NCBI RefSeq assembly: GCF_002952775.1
Contig: NZ_CP025066.1
Coordinates: 1,612,001-1,676,000, forward strand
Length of the DNA stretch: 64,000 nt
Direction of reading: 5' to 3'
DNA from: Halalkaliarchaeum desulfuricum
GTDB lineage: Archaea > Halobacteriota > Halobacteria > Halobacteriales > Haloferacaceae
Shown: positions 1 through 10,132 of the stretch, one piece after another
Position numbering within the stretch: the stretch's first letter is position 1
Layout: every line of letters starts with the position of its first letter
The notes under the pieces: model-generated
Database searches by the model: none
Seen by the model: only the letters and a program-made list of their open reading frames with translations
What the model was told of the DNA's origin: nothing
Program-made: the position numbers and the translations under genes

Positions 1-906
1 GCGGCCGAGAAGTTCGCCGAGCCGATCGTGAGCGAGGGGATGACCGCCCAACTGGAGCGGGACATGGCGGCGATCGCGAGCGGCGAGAAGGACTACGACG
101 AGGTGACCGACGAGTCCAGGGAACTGCTCGAGACGATCTTCGAGGAGTTGGCGGACTCAAGGGAGGAGATCGGGGACCACCTCCAGGAGTCGCTGAAGGC
201 CGACAAGACGCTGGGGCCCTGCCCGGAGTGTGACTCCCAGCTGCTGGTCCGGAAGTCCAGATACGGGTCGTACTTCGTCGGCTGTGACGGCTACCCCAAC
301 TGCGAGTACACGCTGCCGCTCCCTTCCACGGGGAAGCCGCTGCTTCTCGATGAGACCTGCGAGGAGCACGACCTCCACCAGGTGAAGATGCTCGCCGGGC
401 GGAAGACGTTCGTCCACGGGTGTCCGCAGTGTAAGGCCGACGCGGCCGACGAGGCCGACGACGAGGTGATCGGCGACTGTCCCGAGTGTGGCGAAACCGA
501 GGGCGGGGAGCTCGCGATCAAACAGCTCCGGAACGGCTCGCGGCTCGTCGGCTGCACCCGGTATCCAGACTGCGACTACTCGCTGCCGCTCCCACGTCGG
601 GGTGAGATCGAGGTGACCGACGAGCGCTGTGGAGAACACGACCTGCCGCACCTCCGGGTCCACTCGGGCGACGAGCCGTGGGAACTCGGCTGTCCGATCT
701 GTAACTACCGGGAGTACCGGGCCCGTCGGGAGGGCTCGGAGCTCGAGGTAATCGAAGGTATCGGGGAGAAGACCGCAGAGAAGCTCCGGGAGGCAGGGGT
801 CGAGGACGTGGGGTCGCTGAAGGATGCCGAGCCCGACGAACTCGCCGACGAGGTCGACGGCGTCGGCCCCGATACGGTTCGGGACTGGCAGGCGAAGGCG
901 GACTGA
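1..906 (+). CDS. topA: DNA topoisomerase I, C-terminal part (5' end outside the window)
   Basis: The reading frame is already open at base 1, so this is the 3' part of a longer gene. It codes for repeated topoisomerase-type zinc ribbons: CPEC with a later GCDGYPNCEY, then HGCPQC, CPEC with GCTRYPDCDY, and GCPIC. After these comes a helix-hairpin-helix region (GIGEKTAEKL, GVGPDTVRDW) at the extreme C-terminus. In type IA topoisomerases such zinc ribbons follow the catalytic core and help bind single-stranded DNA during relaxation of negative supercoils. The catalytic tyrosine domain lies upstream of the window and cannot be checked. The HhH tail is seen here; its role in DNA binding is inferred. 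Confidence 0.93.
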   Translation, partial: AAEKFAEPIVSEGMTAQLERDMAAIASGEKDYDEVTDESRELLETIFEELADSREEIGDHLQESLKADKTLGPCPECDSQLLVRKSRYGSYFVGCDGYPNCEYTLPLPSTGKPLLLDETCEEHDLHQVKMLAGRKTFVHGCPQCKADAADEADDEVIGDCPECGETEGGELAIKQLRNGSRLVGCTRYPDCDYSLPLPRRGEIEVTDERCGEHDLPHLRVHSGDEPWELGCPICNYREYRARREGSELEVIEGIGEKTAEKLREAGVEDVGSLKDAEPDELADEVDGVGPDTVRDWQAKAD

Positions 907-1006
907 ATGATACTTTGTTCCTCGGCAACCGTCCCGGACTTGTGGTAGTGGCCTCGAGTCTCCTCGTGGCAATGGTACTTTCTTCCTCGGCGACAGACGC
1001 CATCAT

Positions 1007-1477
1007 ATGGTAGAGACTGTACTCGTGCCGACGGAGGGGTCGCCACTCTCACAGAAGGCACTCGAGGTCGCCCTCTCCGATTACCCCGATGCCGAGATCG
1101 TCGTCCTTCACGTCATGGATCCGATCGGTTCGGGGACGAGCCTCATCTACGTCATGCGTCCCACCTTCGACGACGGTGCACCGCCGGGATCGGTGAGCCC
1201 GGAGTACTGGCGCGAGTGGCGCGAGCAAGCCGAACGCGAGGCTGAGGAGGTCTTCGAGGACGCCCGCGAGACCGCGAGCGAGCACGACCGCTCGATCGAC
1301 ACGGTCCTCGAGTTCGGCGAACCCGACGACATAATCCTCGAATATGCCGAGGAAAACGAGGTCGACCGCATCGTGATGGGGAGTCACTGCCGAACCGGGG
1401 CCGAGCGGTTCCTGTTGGGCAGCGTCGCCGAGACGGTCGTCAGGCGTGCGCCGACGCCCGTGATGATCGTTCGGTGA
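1007..1477 (+). CDS. Universal stress protein, UspA family
   Basis: 156 residues, the usual length for a single Usp domain. It starts VETVLVPTEGS, matching the first strand and loop of the family, and ends with the nucleotide-binding stretch GSHCRTGAERFLLGS followed by APTPVMIVR. One glycine usual in that stretch (GSHGRTG) is Cys here, so ATP binding may be altered. Such proteins are small cytoplasmic alpha/beta dimers, often ATP-binding, of mostly unknown substrate. The gene stands alone between topA and a convergent pair on the other strand. Confidence 0.92.
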   Translation: MVETVLVPTEGSPLSQKALEVALSDYPDAEIVVLHVMDPIGSGTSLIYVMRPTFDDGAPPGSVSPEYWREWREQAEREAEEVFEDARETASEHDRSIDTVLEFGEPDDIILEYAEENEVDRIVMGSHCRTGAERFLLGSVAETVVRRAPTPVMIVR

Positions 1478-1526
1478 GAGGGTCGACGACGGACGGATGT
1501 CGCCACCGCGAGTCTGCCCCCGTCGG

Positions 1527-1694
1527 CTACCGCGCCGTGTCCCCGCTCGAGGGGCGCACCCTCTCGAGGACCATCTCGGTGTCACAGATCGAACACCGGA
1601 ACGCGTACGACGGAACGTGGTCGTCCGTGACGATCACCTCGTGTTCTTCGGGGTGGTGCCATTGGTGTCCGTACAGGCGACAGTGCCAACCCAT
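1527..1694 (-). CDS. Small zinc-finger-like protein (55 aa)
   Basis: A short reading frame on the minus strand coding for 55 residues. It starts MGWHCRLYGHQWHHPEEHE and contains FRCSICDTEMV. The Cys/His residues (WHCRLYGHQWHH and CSIC) look like one small zinc-binding site. Codon use is GC3-rich like the neighbours. The gene ends 49 bases past the convergent usp gene. The function is unknown; haloarchaea carry many such one-domain zinc proteins. Confidence rests on the metal-ligand pattern and codon use. Confidence 0.6.
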   Translation of the reverse strand: MGWHCRLYGHQWHHPEEHEVIVTDDHVPSYAFRCSICDTEMVLERVRPSSGDTAR

Positions 1695-1760
1695 ACCATG
1701 TGATACGTTCGCTGGGGCATTAACGTACCGGATGTCAGCGGACGAACCGGTGGAATCGAG

Positions 1761-4508
1761 TTAATACCGATCGAAGAACCGGTCCTGGACTTTCACGAAG
1801 ATCGCCATCAGGACGGTGAAGACCGCGACCACCCCGGCAATCTGGAGCCAGTGGATCAGTCCGAGCGCCGTCACGCCGAAGAGGACGCTCAGCGGGGTGT
1901 AAAGCACCAGTAGCTGTAGCGTGAACGTAATCGCGATCGCCACCAGGAGCCATCGGTTGTTGGAGAACGGACCGAGGCCGTAGCGCCACCTGATCGCGCC
2001 GATACGGGCGATCGCCATGAACACGAACGCGGTGAAGACGATCGTCTGGGCGAGGATCAGGTCGCCGACGACCTGGTTGTGGTAGTAAAACAGCGGCAAC
2101 AGCGTTGCCGTGATCGACACGGCGATGCCGCCGATCGACGAGACGATCCGGTCGGTGATGACGCCTTCCCCGGGCGGCCGTGGTGGACGGTCCATGACGT
2201 CGTCCGCTTCGGGATCGACACCCAGCGTCAGTGCCGGGATGCCGTCGGTGACGACGTTGATCCACAGGAACATGATTGGTGTCATCACCAGCCCCGCACC
2301 GGACATGATCCCGGTAAAAAGCAAGAGGACGTGTGCGCCGTTAGCCGAGAGGAAGTAGTTGACGAACTTCCGGACGTTGTCGAAGATTCGCCGTCCCTGC
2401 CTGACGGCGTCCCGGATCGTCGCAAAGTTGTCGTCGAGCAAGACGATGTCCGAGGCCTGCTCGGTGACGTCGGTTCCACGGATCCCCATCGCGACGCCGA
2501 CGTCGGCGTTTTTCACCGCCGGCGCGTCGTTGACGCCGTCGCCGGTCATCGCGACCGTGTGGCCGTTCGCCTGTAAGGTCTGCAGGATGCGCGTCTTGTG
2601 CTCCGGGGAGGTCCTGGCGAAGATGTTGACGTCCTCAACGACGTCGGCCAGCTCTTCGTCGCTCATCTCGTCTAATTCCGGCCCCGTGATCACTCGCGAC
2701 GACTCCAGGCCGATCTCCGCGCCGACCGCTTTGGCGGTGGTCGCGTTGTCGCCGGTGATCATGACGATGTCGATTCCGGCGTTCTGACAGCCCGCGAGCG
2801 CGTCACGGACCTCCGGCCGTGGGGGATCGAGCATCCCCTGCAAGCCGAGGAAAACCATTCCCTCCTCGATGTCGTCGTCGGCCTCGGCGGGGGCGTCGGG
2901 GCGGAAGGCAAAGCCCATCACCCGGAGGGCGTCCTCGGCGAAGGCCTCGTTTCTCGCTTCGAGTTCCTCGCGGCGCTCGTCGGTGAGTTCGACGATTTTG
3001 CCGTCGACGAGTTCACGATTACACCGCTTGATGACGACCTCCGGTGCACCCTTCATGTAGGCGACCCGATCGCCCTCGGGCGTCTCGTGCAGCGTTGTCA
3101 TTCGCTTACGGTCGGAGGTGAACTCAACCTCGCCGATCCGGGGGTAGGCCTCGTTCAGTACCTCCCTGTCGAGGTCGGCTTTCTGTGCGGCGACGAACAG
3201 CGCGATCTCGGTCGGGTCGCCGAGGTACGTCAGGCCCTCGCTCGTCGAGTGGCCTCCGTCGCTGCCGTCTCCCCCGTCTGCATTCTCACGTCGACCGATC
3301 TCGACGTTGTTACAGAGCATCCCACACCGCAAGAGTTCCGTCACACGGTCGGGATCGACCCGCTCGTCATCCTGTCGGATTTCGCCGTCGACGTCGTAGC
3401 CGGTTCCGGTGATCTCGTAGGTCTCCCTGTTGGTGGCGATGCGGGTGACCGTCATCTCCTCTTCGGTCAGCGTTCCGGTCTTATCCGTACAGATAGTGTC
3501 GACCGAACCCAGTGCCTCGACGATCGGGAGTCGTCTGATGAGTGCGTTCTGCTCGGCCATCCGGCGTGCGCCGAGTGCGAGCGAGAGCGTGACGACGGCG
3601 GGCAGGCCCTCTGGGACCGCCGAGACAGCGACGGCGACCGCGGTCATGAAGACTTGGACGGGCTCCGCATCGCCGAGGACGAACTCGCTGACGCCGATCA
3701 CGGTCACGATGGCGATGACCGCCGCGGCGATGACCTTCCCGAGGCGATCGAGTTCGGCCTGGAACGGTGTATCGCCCTCCTGGGCTTCCTCTAAGGCCGT
3801 CGCGATCTGTCCGATCTCGGTGTCAGAGCCCGTCCCGACGACCACCGCCCGTCCAGACCCACGCTCGACGACGGTGTCTTTGTACAGCATGTTCTTCCGC
3901 TCGGCCAGCGAGATCCCGGCCTCGAGGACGCCCGGATCTTTCCCGACGCCGACGCTCTCGCCGGTCAGCGCCGACTCGTCGACCCTCAGGTTCGACGACT
4001 CGATCACCCGCGCGTCCGCCGGCACGACATCGCCGGACTCGACGGAGATGACGTCACCGGGGACGACGTTTTGCACGTCGATTTCCACCGGCCCACCGTC
4101 CCGGCGGACGATCGTCTCGGTGGTCGACATATCCTTTAACGCCTGGATGCTCTGTTCGGCGCGGTAGTCCTGTGCGAACCCAAAGAGCGTGATGAACACG
4201 ACGATACCGGCGATGATCCCCGCGTCGATCGTCTCGCCGATCGCCGCCATCACGGCCGCGGCGACGATCAGCACCCAGATCAGCACGGAGGTGTACTGCT
4301 CGAGGAAGATCTGGAGCGGCGAGACGCCTTCCTCGGCCTCGATCTCGTTCGGGCCGTACTTCTCGAGACGAGCCCGCGCGTCCTCCGCGTCGAGCCCTTC
4401 TTCGGACGTGTCTAACTCGTCGTAAACGTCCTCGAGGTCTTTCGAGTGCCAGTTTTCGCCCCGCGACGGACCGCTCTCCGAACGCGTCTCCGTTCGTGAC
4501 CTCGACAC
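1761..4508 (-). CDS. P-type cation-transporting ATPase (type II, Ca2+-ATPase-like)
   Basis: About 915 residues. The order of motifs is that of a P2-type pump: an N-terminal cation-ATPase domain ([18 protein letters not shown]), TGES in the actuator domain, PEGLP in the fourth membrane helix, the phosphorylation site DKTGTLT, an MKGAPEVV nucleotide-binding loop and [10 protein letters not shown], then C-terminal membrane helices. PEGLPA is typical of Ca2+ or Na+/H+ pumps of the PMR1/SERCA group; the ion cannot be fixed by eye. The frame is open from an ATG at 4565, but a TATA-like box (TGTTTAAG, 4533-4540) lies inside that extension. It sits about 29 bases before a GTG at 4508, which I take as a leaderless start. 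Confidence 0.93.
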   Translation of the reverse strand: MSRSRTETRSESGPSRGENWHSKDLEDVYDELDTSEEGLDAEDARARLEKYGPNEIEAEEGVSPLQIFLEQYTSVLIWVLIVAAAVMAAIGETIDAGIIAGIVVFITLFGFAQDYRAEQSIQALKDMSTTETIVRRDGGPVEIDVQNVVPGDVISVESGDVVPADARVIESSNLRVDESALTGESVGVGKDPGVLEAGISLAERKNMLYKDTVVERGSGRAVVVGTGSDTEIGQIATALEEAQEGDTPFQAELDRLGKVIAAAVIAIVTVIGVSEFVLGDAEPVQVFMTAVAVAVSAVPEGLPAVVTLSLALGARRMAEQNALIRRLPIVEALGSVDTICTDKTGTLTEEEMTVTRIATNRETYEITGTGYDVDGEIRQDDERVDPDRVTELLRCGMLCNNVEIGRRENADGGDGSDGGHSTSEGLTYLGDPTEIALFVAAQKADLDREVLNEAYPRIGEVEFTSDRKRMTTLHETPEGDRVAYMKGAPEVVIKRCNRELVDGKIVELTDERREELEARNEAFAEDALRVMGFAFRPDAPAEADDDIEEGMVFLGLQGMLDPPRPEVRDALAGCQNAGIDIVMITGDNATTAKAVGAEIGLESSRVITGPELDEMSDEELADVVEDVNIFARTSPEHKTRILQTLQANGHTVAMTGDGVNDAPAVKNADVGVAMGIRGTDVTEQASDIVLLDDNFATIRDAVRQGRRIFDNVRKFVNYFLSANGAHVLLLFTGIMSGAGLVMTPIMFLWINVVTDGIPALTLGVDPEADDVMDRPPRPPGEGVITDRIVSSIGGIAVSITATLLPLFYYHNQVVGDLILAQTIVFTAFVFMAIARIGAIRWRYGLGPFSNNRWLLVAIAITFTLQLLVLYTPLSVLFGVTALGLIHWLQIAGVVAVFTVLMAIFVKVQDRFFDRY

Positions 4509-4532
4509 GGTCCCTACAACTCGCCGCCCTCT

Positions 4533-4540
4533 CTTAAACA
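4533..4540 (-). promoter_or_regulatory. TATA-like box of the P-type ATPase gene
   Basis: TGTTTAAG on the minus strand, about 29 bases before the GTG at 4508. The spacing fits a leaderless haloarchaeal transcript and decides the start chosen for the ATPase. Confidence 0.5.
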
Positions 4541-4570
4541 CCGGTTGACAAATTGTTTCATACAATCAAT

Positions 4571-4612
4571 TGGGAGTTCTTCGAGCATGGACACTCGAAT
4601 GAAGAACTCCCA
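4571..4612. repeat. 12-bp perfect inverted repeat in the ATPase / aIF1A intergenic space
   Basis: TGGGAGTTCTTC at 4571-4582 is the exact reverse complement of GAAGAACTCCCA at 4601-4612, with a second small pair CGAG/CTCG inside. It lies just upstream of the ATPase promoter. No T-run follows it. It could be a regulator site, a transcript hairpin or a remnant of a small mobile element. Confidence 0.7.
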
Positions 4613-4756
4613 TCTACTTCACCCTCGATTTGACAGATCCAGTTCGGCTGACGTCCCTGTCCTTTTAAGGGGTGTAGCTCGCGACCGGGTCGAGGGTATG
4701 AACAACCGTGTCAAATTAGTCGGACCACTTAACCGTGTAGCCGGCCTACCACTGGT

Positions 4757-5041
4757 GTGACTCAAGAAAGCGGGCGCCGGAATCTCCGGATGCCCAACTC
4801 GGATGAGGTTTTCGCCGTCGTGACCAATCACCTCGGCGGCAACCACGTGCGGCTGCGCTGTGCGGACGGAAAGGAGCGCCTCGGGCGCATCCCCGGCCGA
4901 ATGAAGTACCGGACCTGGATTGAAGTGGACGACGTCGTCGTCGCCGAACCGTGGGACTGGCAAGACGAGAAGGCCAACATCGAATGGCGCTACACCGGCG
5001 AGGACGCCGACCAGCTCCGACGCGAAGGCCACATCGAATAA
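4757..5041 (+). CDS. eif1A: Translation initiation factor aIF-1A
   Basis: 94 residues, the full family length. It binds the 30S A site and helps start selection. It shows the conserved OB-fold sequence: [53 protein letters not shown], and the C-terminal [11 protein letters not shown] chose the GTG at 4757 because family members carry a basic N-terminal tail before RMP, and TTAACCG lies about 25 bases upstream. Confidence 0.95.
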   Translation: MTQESGRRNLRMPNSDEVFAVVTNHLGGNHVRLRCADGKERLGRIPGRMKYRTWIEVDDVVVAEPWDWQDEKANIEWRYTGEDADQLRREGHIE

Positions 5042-5094
5042 CACACGATTACCGCTGTCTGCGGACTTTTACGTCTTCGTTCGATAGCACACCC

Positions 5095-5997
5095 ATGGAC
5101 GAGAACGTGCTGGAGACGATCGGCTCGCCGCTCGTCCGAGTGGATTCACCCGACGGAGCGACGGTGGCGGCCAAGATCGAATCCAAGAACCCGGCGGGAT
5201 CCGCCAAGGACCGTCCCGCCCTGTATATGATCGAGGCCGCCGAGGAAGCCGGGAAGATCGAGCCGGGGGACGCCCTCGTGGAACCGACCTCCGGCAACAC
5301 CGGCATCGGACTCGCGATGGTCGGGGCCGCCAAGGGGTACGACGTGACGCTCGTGATGCCGGCCTCGCAGTCGAAAGAGCGCCGGCAGTTGATGCGCGCC
5401 TACGGTGCCGACATCGAACTCGTCGAGGGCGATATCTCCGACGCCAAGGACCGCGCCGACGAACTGGAGGCCGAGGGGATGGTGCAGCTCCGGCAGTTCG
5501 AAAACGAAGCCAACCCCCGCTCACATTACGAGACGACCGGTCCGGAGATCATCGAGCAGGTGGGCGACCGGACCGTCGACGCGCTCGTCGCCGGCGTCGG
5601 CACCGGCGGGACGATCACCGGCGTCGGCCGGCGGCTCCGCGAGACGTTTCCCGACCTGCAGGTCGTCGCCGTCGAGCCGGAGGGGAACGCAGTGTTGTCG
5701 GGGGAACAACCGGGCGACGGCGGGTTCCAGGGGATGGGGGCCGGCTTCGTCTCGCCGAATCTCGATGTCGACCTGCTGGACGAGGTGCGCACGGTGTCGA
5801 TCCAGGCGGCCGAAACGGAGTGCCGACGGCTCGCCCGCGAGGAGGGGATTCTCGTCGGGCAATCCAGCGGCGCCTCGAACCTGATCGCGCGGGAGGTCGC
5901 CGGCGAACTCGTGGAGTCAAACGTCGAGGATCCCCTCGTCGTCACTGTGTTCTGGGACTCCGGGGAGCGGTACATGTCGACCGGAATGTTCGATTGA
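5095..5997 (+). CDS. Cysteine synthase family PLP enzyme
   Basis: 300 residues, full length for O-acetylserine (or related) sulfhydrylase, which makes cysteine from an activated serine and sulfide. The PLP lysine is in NPAGSAKDRP (about K38), TSGNTGIGLA binds the substrate carboxylate, GTGGTITG holds the PLP phosphate, and GQSSGASN lies near the C-terminus. Fold-type II is certain. The choice between CysK, CysM and cystathionine beta-synthase-like enzymes is not. The ATG at 5095 is chosen over a longer frame that would run through aIF1A. Confidence 0.9.
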   Translation: MDENVLETIGSPLVRVDSPDGATVAAKIESKNPAGSAKDRPALYMIEAAEEAGKIEPGDALVEPTSGNTGIGLAMVGAAKGYDVTLVMPASQSKERRQLMRAYGADIELVEGDISDAKDRADELEAEGMVQLRQFENEANPRSHYETTGPEIIEQVGDRTVDALVAGVGTGGTITGVGRRLRETFPDLQVVAVEPEGNAVLSGEQPGDGGFQGMGAGFVSPNLDVDLLDEVRTVSIQAAETECRRLAREEGILVGQSSGASNLIAREVAGELVESNVEDPLVVTVFWDSGERYMSTGMFD

Positions 5998-6020
5998 CGA
6001 TTCTCCCGAGACAGCCCCTG

Positions 6021-6479
6021 TCACTCGGCGAACTCCCGTTCCGAGACCCGCACGACGACCGTATCGTCCACCTCGCGCAGGTCGTAGTCGGGGACTGAGC
6101 CGTCGACGCGGGTGAGATACATCGGATCGACGAGTTCGCCGTCGACGACGCCGTACACCTTCAGCAGCCGGTCGGTCTCCTCGGGAGGGAGCTCCCCGTT
6201 TCGCACCTGCTCGGCGAGTTCCCGGGAGAGCCACTCCTCGCGGCTGATGCTGACGTCCCGGACGAGCGTTTCTTCGACGAACCGGACGAGATACCAGTTC
6301 AGGTCGTTACAGAGCGCGACCGCGGCACCCAGGCTCACCGTCTCGACGGCGAGGCTGTTCTCGAACGGCTCCTCGAAGTCGTAGGTCGCAAGCGCCTCGC
6401 GGGACGTCTCCCGGGAGAGCAGTTCGTACTGCAGGTTCACGTCCGGATCGCCGACGAGACAGACGGTGGCCATGCTCAC
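6021..6479 (-). CDS. Conserved haloarchaeal protein of unknown function (possibly DUF5804)
   Basis: About 150 acidic residues starting MSMATVCLVGDPDVNLQYELL. It is an alpha/beta protein with no recognisable catalytic motif or membrane segment. I recall a DUF5804-type protein beside radA in other haloarchaea, but this is from memory and weak. A GTG at 6479 and an ATG two codons later are both usable starts. It is divergent from radA. Confidence 0.7.
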   Translation of the reverse strand: MSMATVCLVGDPDVNLQYELLSRETSREALATYDFEEPFENSLAVETVSLGAAVALCNDLNWYLVRFVEETLVRDVSISREEWLSRELAEQVRNGELPPEETDRLLKVYGVVDGELVDPMYLTRVDGSVPDYDLREVDDTVVVRVSEREFAE

Positions 6480-6587
6480 GTTCGTGGTCAGTCGCCCGCG
6501 GCAAAGCGGTTGTGGTCCGGCGAGAGAGACGATCGGCGATATGCGCCGGGTAACCTGCGTTTCACTTTCACTACGCTGTTAACGAGC

Positions 6588-6595
6588 TTTTATAC
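6588..6595 (+). promoter_or_regulatory. TATA-like box of radA
   Basis: TTTTATAC, about 30 bases before the radA ATG at 6622. The spacing suits a nearly leaderless transcript. Confidence 0.5.
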
Positions 6596-6621
6596 CGGAG
6601 TGCGAACAACCCCAGGGTACG

Positions 6622-7653
6622 ATGCCAGAAGACGATCTCGAGAGCCTTCCGGGCGTGGGACCGGCAACCGCTGACAAGCTCGTCGACGCGGGGTTCGACA
6701 GCTTCCAGAGCATTGCAGTCGCCAGTCCGGGCGAACTGTCAAACACTGCCGACATCGGCGATTCGACCGCTTCGGACATCATTCAGGGCGCACGGCAGGC
6801 CGCCGACGTCGGCGGCTTCGAGACCGGCGCGGCCGTGCTCGAGCGCCGTGAAGAGATCGGTAAACTCTCCTGGCAGATCGAGGAGGTGGACGACCTGCTC
6901 GGCGGCGGAATGGAAACGCAGTCGATCACGGAAGTGTACGGCGAGTTCGGCTCCGGCAAGTCACAGATCACCCACCAGATGTCCGTCAACGTCCAGCTCC
7001 CCAAGGAGTACGGCGGGCTCGACGGGGCGTCGATCTTCATCGACTCGGAGGACACGTTCCGTCCCGAGCGGATCGACGACATGGTTCGGGGGCTCGACGA
7101 CGAGATCCTCGAGGCCGAACTCGAGCGCCGCGAGATCGACGGGACGCCGGACGACGACGACGCGCTCGAACAGCTCACCGAGGCGTTCCTCGACCGGATC
7201 CACGTCGCGAAGGCGTTCAACTCCAACCACCAGATCCTGCTCTCCCAGAAGGCGAAAGAGCTCGCACAAGAACACGAGGAGTCCGACTGGCCGATCCGAC
7301 TGGTGAACGTCGACTCGCTTACGGCCCACTTCCGCGCCGAGTACATCGGTCGGGGGGAGTTGGCCGAACGTCAGCAGAAGCTCAACAAACACCTCCACGA
7401 CCTGATGCGGATCGGCGACCTCTACAACACCGCGATCCTCGTGACCAACCAGGTCGCCTCCAACCCCGACTCCTACTTCGGCGACCCGACGCAGCCGATC
7501 GGCGGCAACATCCTCGGTCACACCTCCACGTTCCGCATCTATCTCCGCAAGTCGAAGGGAGACAAGCGGATCGTCCGGCTCGTCGACGCGCCGAACCTGG
7601 CGGACGGCGAGGCCGTGATGCGGGTCCAAAACGAGGGGCTCAAACCGGAATAA
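6622..7653 (+). CDS. radA: DNA repair and recombination protein RadA
   Basis: 343 residues, the archaeal Rad51/RecA homologue that forms filaments on single-stranded DNA and drives strand exchange. The N-terminal helix-hairpin-helix domain is visible ([15 protein letters not shown]). The Walker A motif is GEFGSGKS (about 107-114), the Walker B strand is [11 protein letters not shown], and the DNA-binding loop region carries [15 protein letters not shown]. There is no intein, although radA is a known intein site in archaea. It is a single gene with its own promoter. Confidence 0.97.
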   Translation: MPEDDLESLPGVGPATADKLVDAGFDSFQSIAVASPGELSNTADIGDSTASDIIQGARQAADVGGFETGAAVLERREEIGKLSWQIEEVDDLLGGGMETQSITEVYGEFGSGKSQITHQMSVNVQLPKEYGGLDGASIFIDSEDTFRPERIDDMVRGLDDEILEAELERREIDGTPDDDDALEQLTEAFLDRIHVAKAFNSNHQILLSQKAKELAQEHEESDWPIRLVNVDSLTAHFRAEYIGRGELAERQQKLNKHLHDLMRIGDLYNTAILVTNQVASNPDSYFGDPTQPIGGNILGHTSTFRIYLRKSKGDKRIVRLVDAPNLADGEAVMRVQNEGLKPE

Positions 7654-7719
7654 GGGACGCAACCGAGTAGGCTGCCGGAATCCAGTATCTTCTTTCGGAC
7701 CGAGAGTGAACGACCCCGT

Positions 7720-9057
7720 ATGCGAGACGAACGCTCACGCGAACTGTACGATCGAGCGCTGTCGGTAATGCCCGGCGGCGTCAACTCCTCGGTGCGCGCA
7801 ACGATGCCGTATCCCCTGTTCGTCGAGCGGGGCGACGGCGGCCACGTGATCGACGCCGACGGCAACCGGCTGATCGACTACGTGATGGGCTATGGCCCGC
7901 TCCTGTACGGCCACGACCTCCCGGATTCGGTCCAGTCGGCGATCCAGTCACATGCCAGTGCGGGGCCGATGTACGGCGCCCCCACGGAGGTCGAGATCGA
8001 CCTCGCGGAGTTCGTCGCCCGCCACGTCCCCAGCGTCGAGTCTGTCCGCTTCGTCAACTCCGGCACCGAGGCGACGGTGTCGGCGGTCCGGCTGGCTCGG
8101 GGGTACACGGGGCGCGACAAGATCGTGGTCATGCAGGGTGGCTACCACGGCGCCCAGGAGACGACGCTCGTCGACGGCGAGGCTGGGGACGCACACCCCT
8201 CGACGCCGGGTGTCCCCCAGGAGTTCGCCCGCCACACCTTGCCGATCCCGTTCAACGACGAAGAGGCGGCCCAGGAGGTGTTCGAGGAGTACGGCGACGA
8301 CATCGCCGCGGTGCTCACCGAGCCGATCCTCGGCAACACCGGGATCGTAATGCCCGAGGACGGCTACCACGAGACGCTGCGAGACCTGTGTGACGACTAC
8401 GGCTCGTTATTGATCTTCGACGAGGTGATCACCGGGTTCCGTGTCGGGGGCCTCCAGTGTGCCCAGGGCGAGTTCGGCGTCACGCCCGATGTCACCACCT
8501 TCGGGAAGATCGTCGGCGGCGGCTTTCCCGTCGGCGCCATCGGTGGAACCGCCGAGATCATCGAATCGTTCACCCCCGCAGGCGAGGTGTTCCAGTCGGG
8601 GACGTTCTCGGGGCATCCGGTGACGATGGCCGCCGGCTACGAATCGCTGACGTACGCCGCCGAAAACGACGTCTACGAGCACGTAAACCGGCTGGGCGAG
8701 AAACTACGGGAGGGAATCACCGAGATCTGCGAGGACCAGGCGCCCGAATACACCGTCGTCGGGACCGACTCGATGTTCAAGACGGTCTTCACCCGCGAGG
8801 CGCCGGAGTCCTTCGAGAACAGCTGTTCTGGGGGCTGCCGGCAGCGCCCGACCTGTCCCCGGTACGAGACGTGCCCGAAGAACGGCGGCGACGTCGCGAG
8901 CGCCCAGACCGACCGCTGGGAGCGCGTCTTCTGGCAGGAGATGCGCGAGCAGGGCGTGTTCCTCACCGCAAACCAGTTCGAGTGTCAGTTCACAAGCTAC
9001 GCGCACACCGACGAGGACGTCGAGAAAACGCTGGAAGCGTACAAGGAAGCGCTCTAG
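7720..9057 (+). CDS. hemL: Glutamate-1-semialdehyde 2,1-aminomutase
   Basis: 445 residues, a PLP class III aminotransferase-fold enzyme that converts glutamate-1-semialdehyde to 5-aminolevulinate for haem and cobalamin synthesis. [34 protein letters not shown] and the PLP lysine in TFGKIVGGG (about K263) are all present. Unusually, a four-cysteine cluster ([17 protein letters not shown]) sits around residues 368-384, in a region where bacterial enzymes have no such motif as far as I know. Confidence 0.95.
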   Translation: MRDERSRELYDRALSVMPGGVNSSVRATMPYPLFVERGDGGHVIDADGNRLIDYVMGYGPLLYGHDLPDSVQSAIQSHASAGPMYGAPTEVEIDLAEFVARHVPSVESVRFVNSGTEATVSAVRLARGYTGRDKIVVMQGGYHGAQETTLVDGEAGDAHPSTPGVPQEFARHTLPIPFNDEEAAQEVFEEYGDDIAAVLTEPILGNTGIVMPEDGYHETLRDLCDDYGSLLIFDEVITGFRVGGLQCAQGEFGVTPDVTTFGKIVGGGFPVGAIGGTAEIIESFTPAGEVFQSGTFSGHPVTMAAGYESLTYAAENDVYEHVNRLGEKLREGITEICEDQAPEYTVVGTDSMFKTVFTREAPESFENSCSGGCRQRPTCPRYETCPKNGGDVASAQTDRWERVFWQEMREQGVFLTANQFECQFTSYAHTDEDVEKTLEAYKEAL

Positions 9058-9104
9058 GCGTCGCCAGACCGAGCTGACCTACCGGACTGACCTTCCGAAC
9101 TGAC

Positions 9105-9626
9105 CTACCGAATCGACCGCGAACAGCTCCCACAGAGGTTCTCCTCTTTCACATCGACCTCCCGGACCGTCGGCGAAAACGACATCACGCACTTGTTGTT
9201 GTCGCAGTGTTCCAGCCCGAGCGTGTGGCCGATCTCGTGGACGACCTCCTTGCGGACGCGGTCGGCGAACACCTCGGAGTGCGGTTTCGAGGAGATACCG
9301 CCGTCCGAGGAGGTCTGCAGCCGATACGTGGAGATCACGGAGCCGTTGCCGTTGAGATACGCCAGCCCGAACACGTAGTTCCGGCGGCGGTAGTAGAGGT
9401 CCCGGGCGGTGATTCCGATGTTCTTCTCGCCGGATCCGACCCGGCCGACGAGTTCGATGAACTCCTCGGCCCGGTACTGGCTCCGGGACTGGTCGAACGC
9501 GCCCTCGGGGATCGACTGCTCGTCGTGTACCGTCACCTCGCAGTCGTACACCGACCGCAACGCGGTGGAGGCCTCGCGTTTCACCTGGGCGGGGAGTTCC
9601 CCGATGGGCACGATGTCGAAACGCAT
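9105..9626 (-). CDS. amzA: Archaemetzincin (zinc metalloprotease)
   Basis: 173 residues, the normal size. The catalytic motif HEIGHTLGLEHC (H130, E131, H134, H140) is the archaemetzincin form of HExxHxxGxxH. It is followed by CVM and a C-terminal CGSC pair; the family's four cysteines bind a second, structural zinc. Substrates are unknown for archaea. The ATG at 9626 matches the family N-terminus (MRFDIVPIGELP); the frame continues open upstream only as a shadow of the next gene. It is divergent from UPF0146. Confidence 0.93.
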   Translation of the reverse strand: MRFDIVPIGELPAQVKREASTALRSVYDCEVTVHDEQSIPEGAFDQSRSQYRAEEFIELVGRVGSGEKNIGITARDLYYRRRNYVFGLAYLNGNGSVISTYRLQTSSDGGISSKPHSEVFADRVRKEVVHEIGHTLGLEHCDNNKCVMSFSPTVREVDVKEENLCGSCSRSIR

Positions 9627-9665
9627 GGAAAGCGCTTTGGCTGCGCCGTTCGTAAGTGTTGCGCC

Positions 9666-10088
9666 ATGACAGTCGCGCCCGACGGCGAACTCGCCGACCG
9701 GCTCGCCGGCTACGACAGCCTGCTCGAGGTCGGCGTCGGCCGTCGTCCGGGCGTGGCCGCCGCCCTCGCAGACGCAGGTTGCCGGGTCGTCGCGATCGAC
9801 GTCGATCCGGATATCGTGGCCGTCGCTCGAGCCGAAACCCCGGCGGGCGTGACGGTGATCCAGGCCGACGTCGTCTCTCTCGCCGATCGAAAGCAGTTCC
9901 CCTCCGAATACGATGTCGACGCCGTTTACGCGCGCAACCTGCCCGCCGAACTCCAGCGCCCGAGCTTGGAGTTGGCTCGACGAGTCGGCGCCGACCTGTT
10001 GTTTACGACGCTCGGGTTCGAAGCGCCGGTGATCCCGGTCGAGCGCGATCACCTCGACGGGGGCGTGTTGTACGTCGTCCGACAGTAA
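9666..10088 (+). CDS. UPF0146 family protein
   Basis: 140 residues with a Rossmann-like order: [29 protein letters not shown], and [14 protein letters not shown]. The first stretch resembles a SAM-binding loop, so a small methyltransferase-like fold is likely, but no activity is known. The ATG at 9666 begins the family match. It probably shares a promoter region with the divergent amzA. Confidence 0.85.
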   Translation: MTVAPDGELADRLAGYDSLLEVGVGRRPGVAAALADAGCRVVAIDVDPDIVAVARAETPAGVTVIQADVVSLADRKQFPSEYDVDAVYARNLPAELQRPSLELARRVGADLLFTTLGFEAPVIPVERDHLDGGVLYVVRQ

Positions 10089-10132
10089 CCGGCTCCGATA
10101 CGCTTTTTTTCCCGGGTGACCCCCACGGAGGT

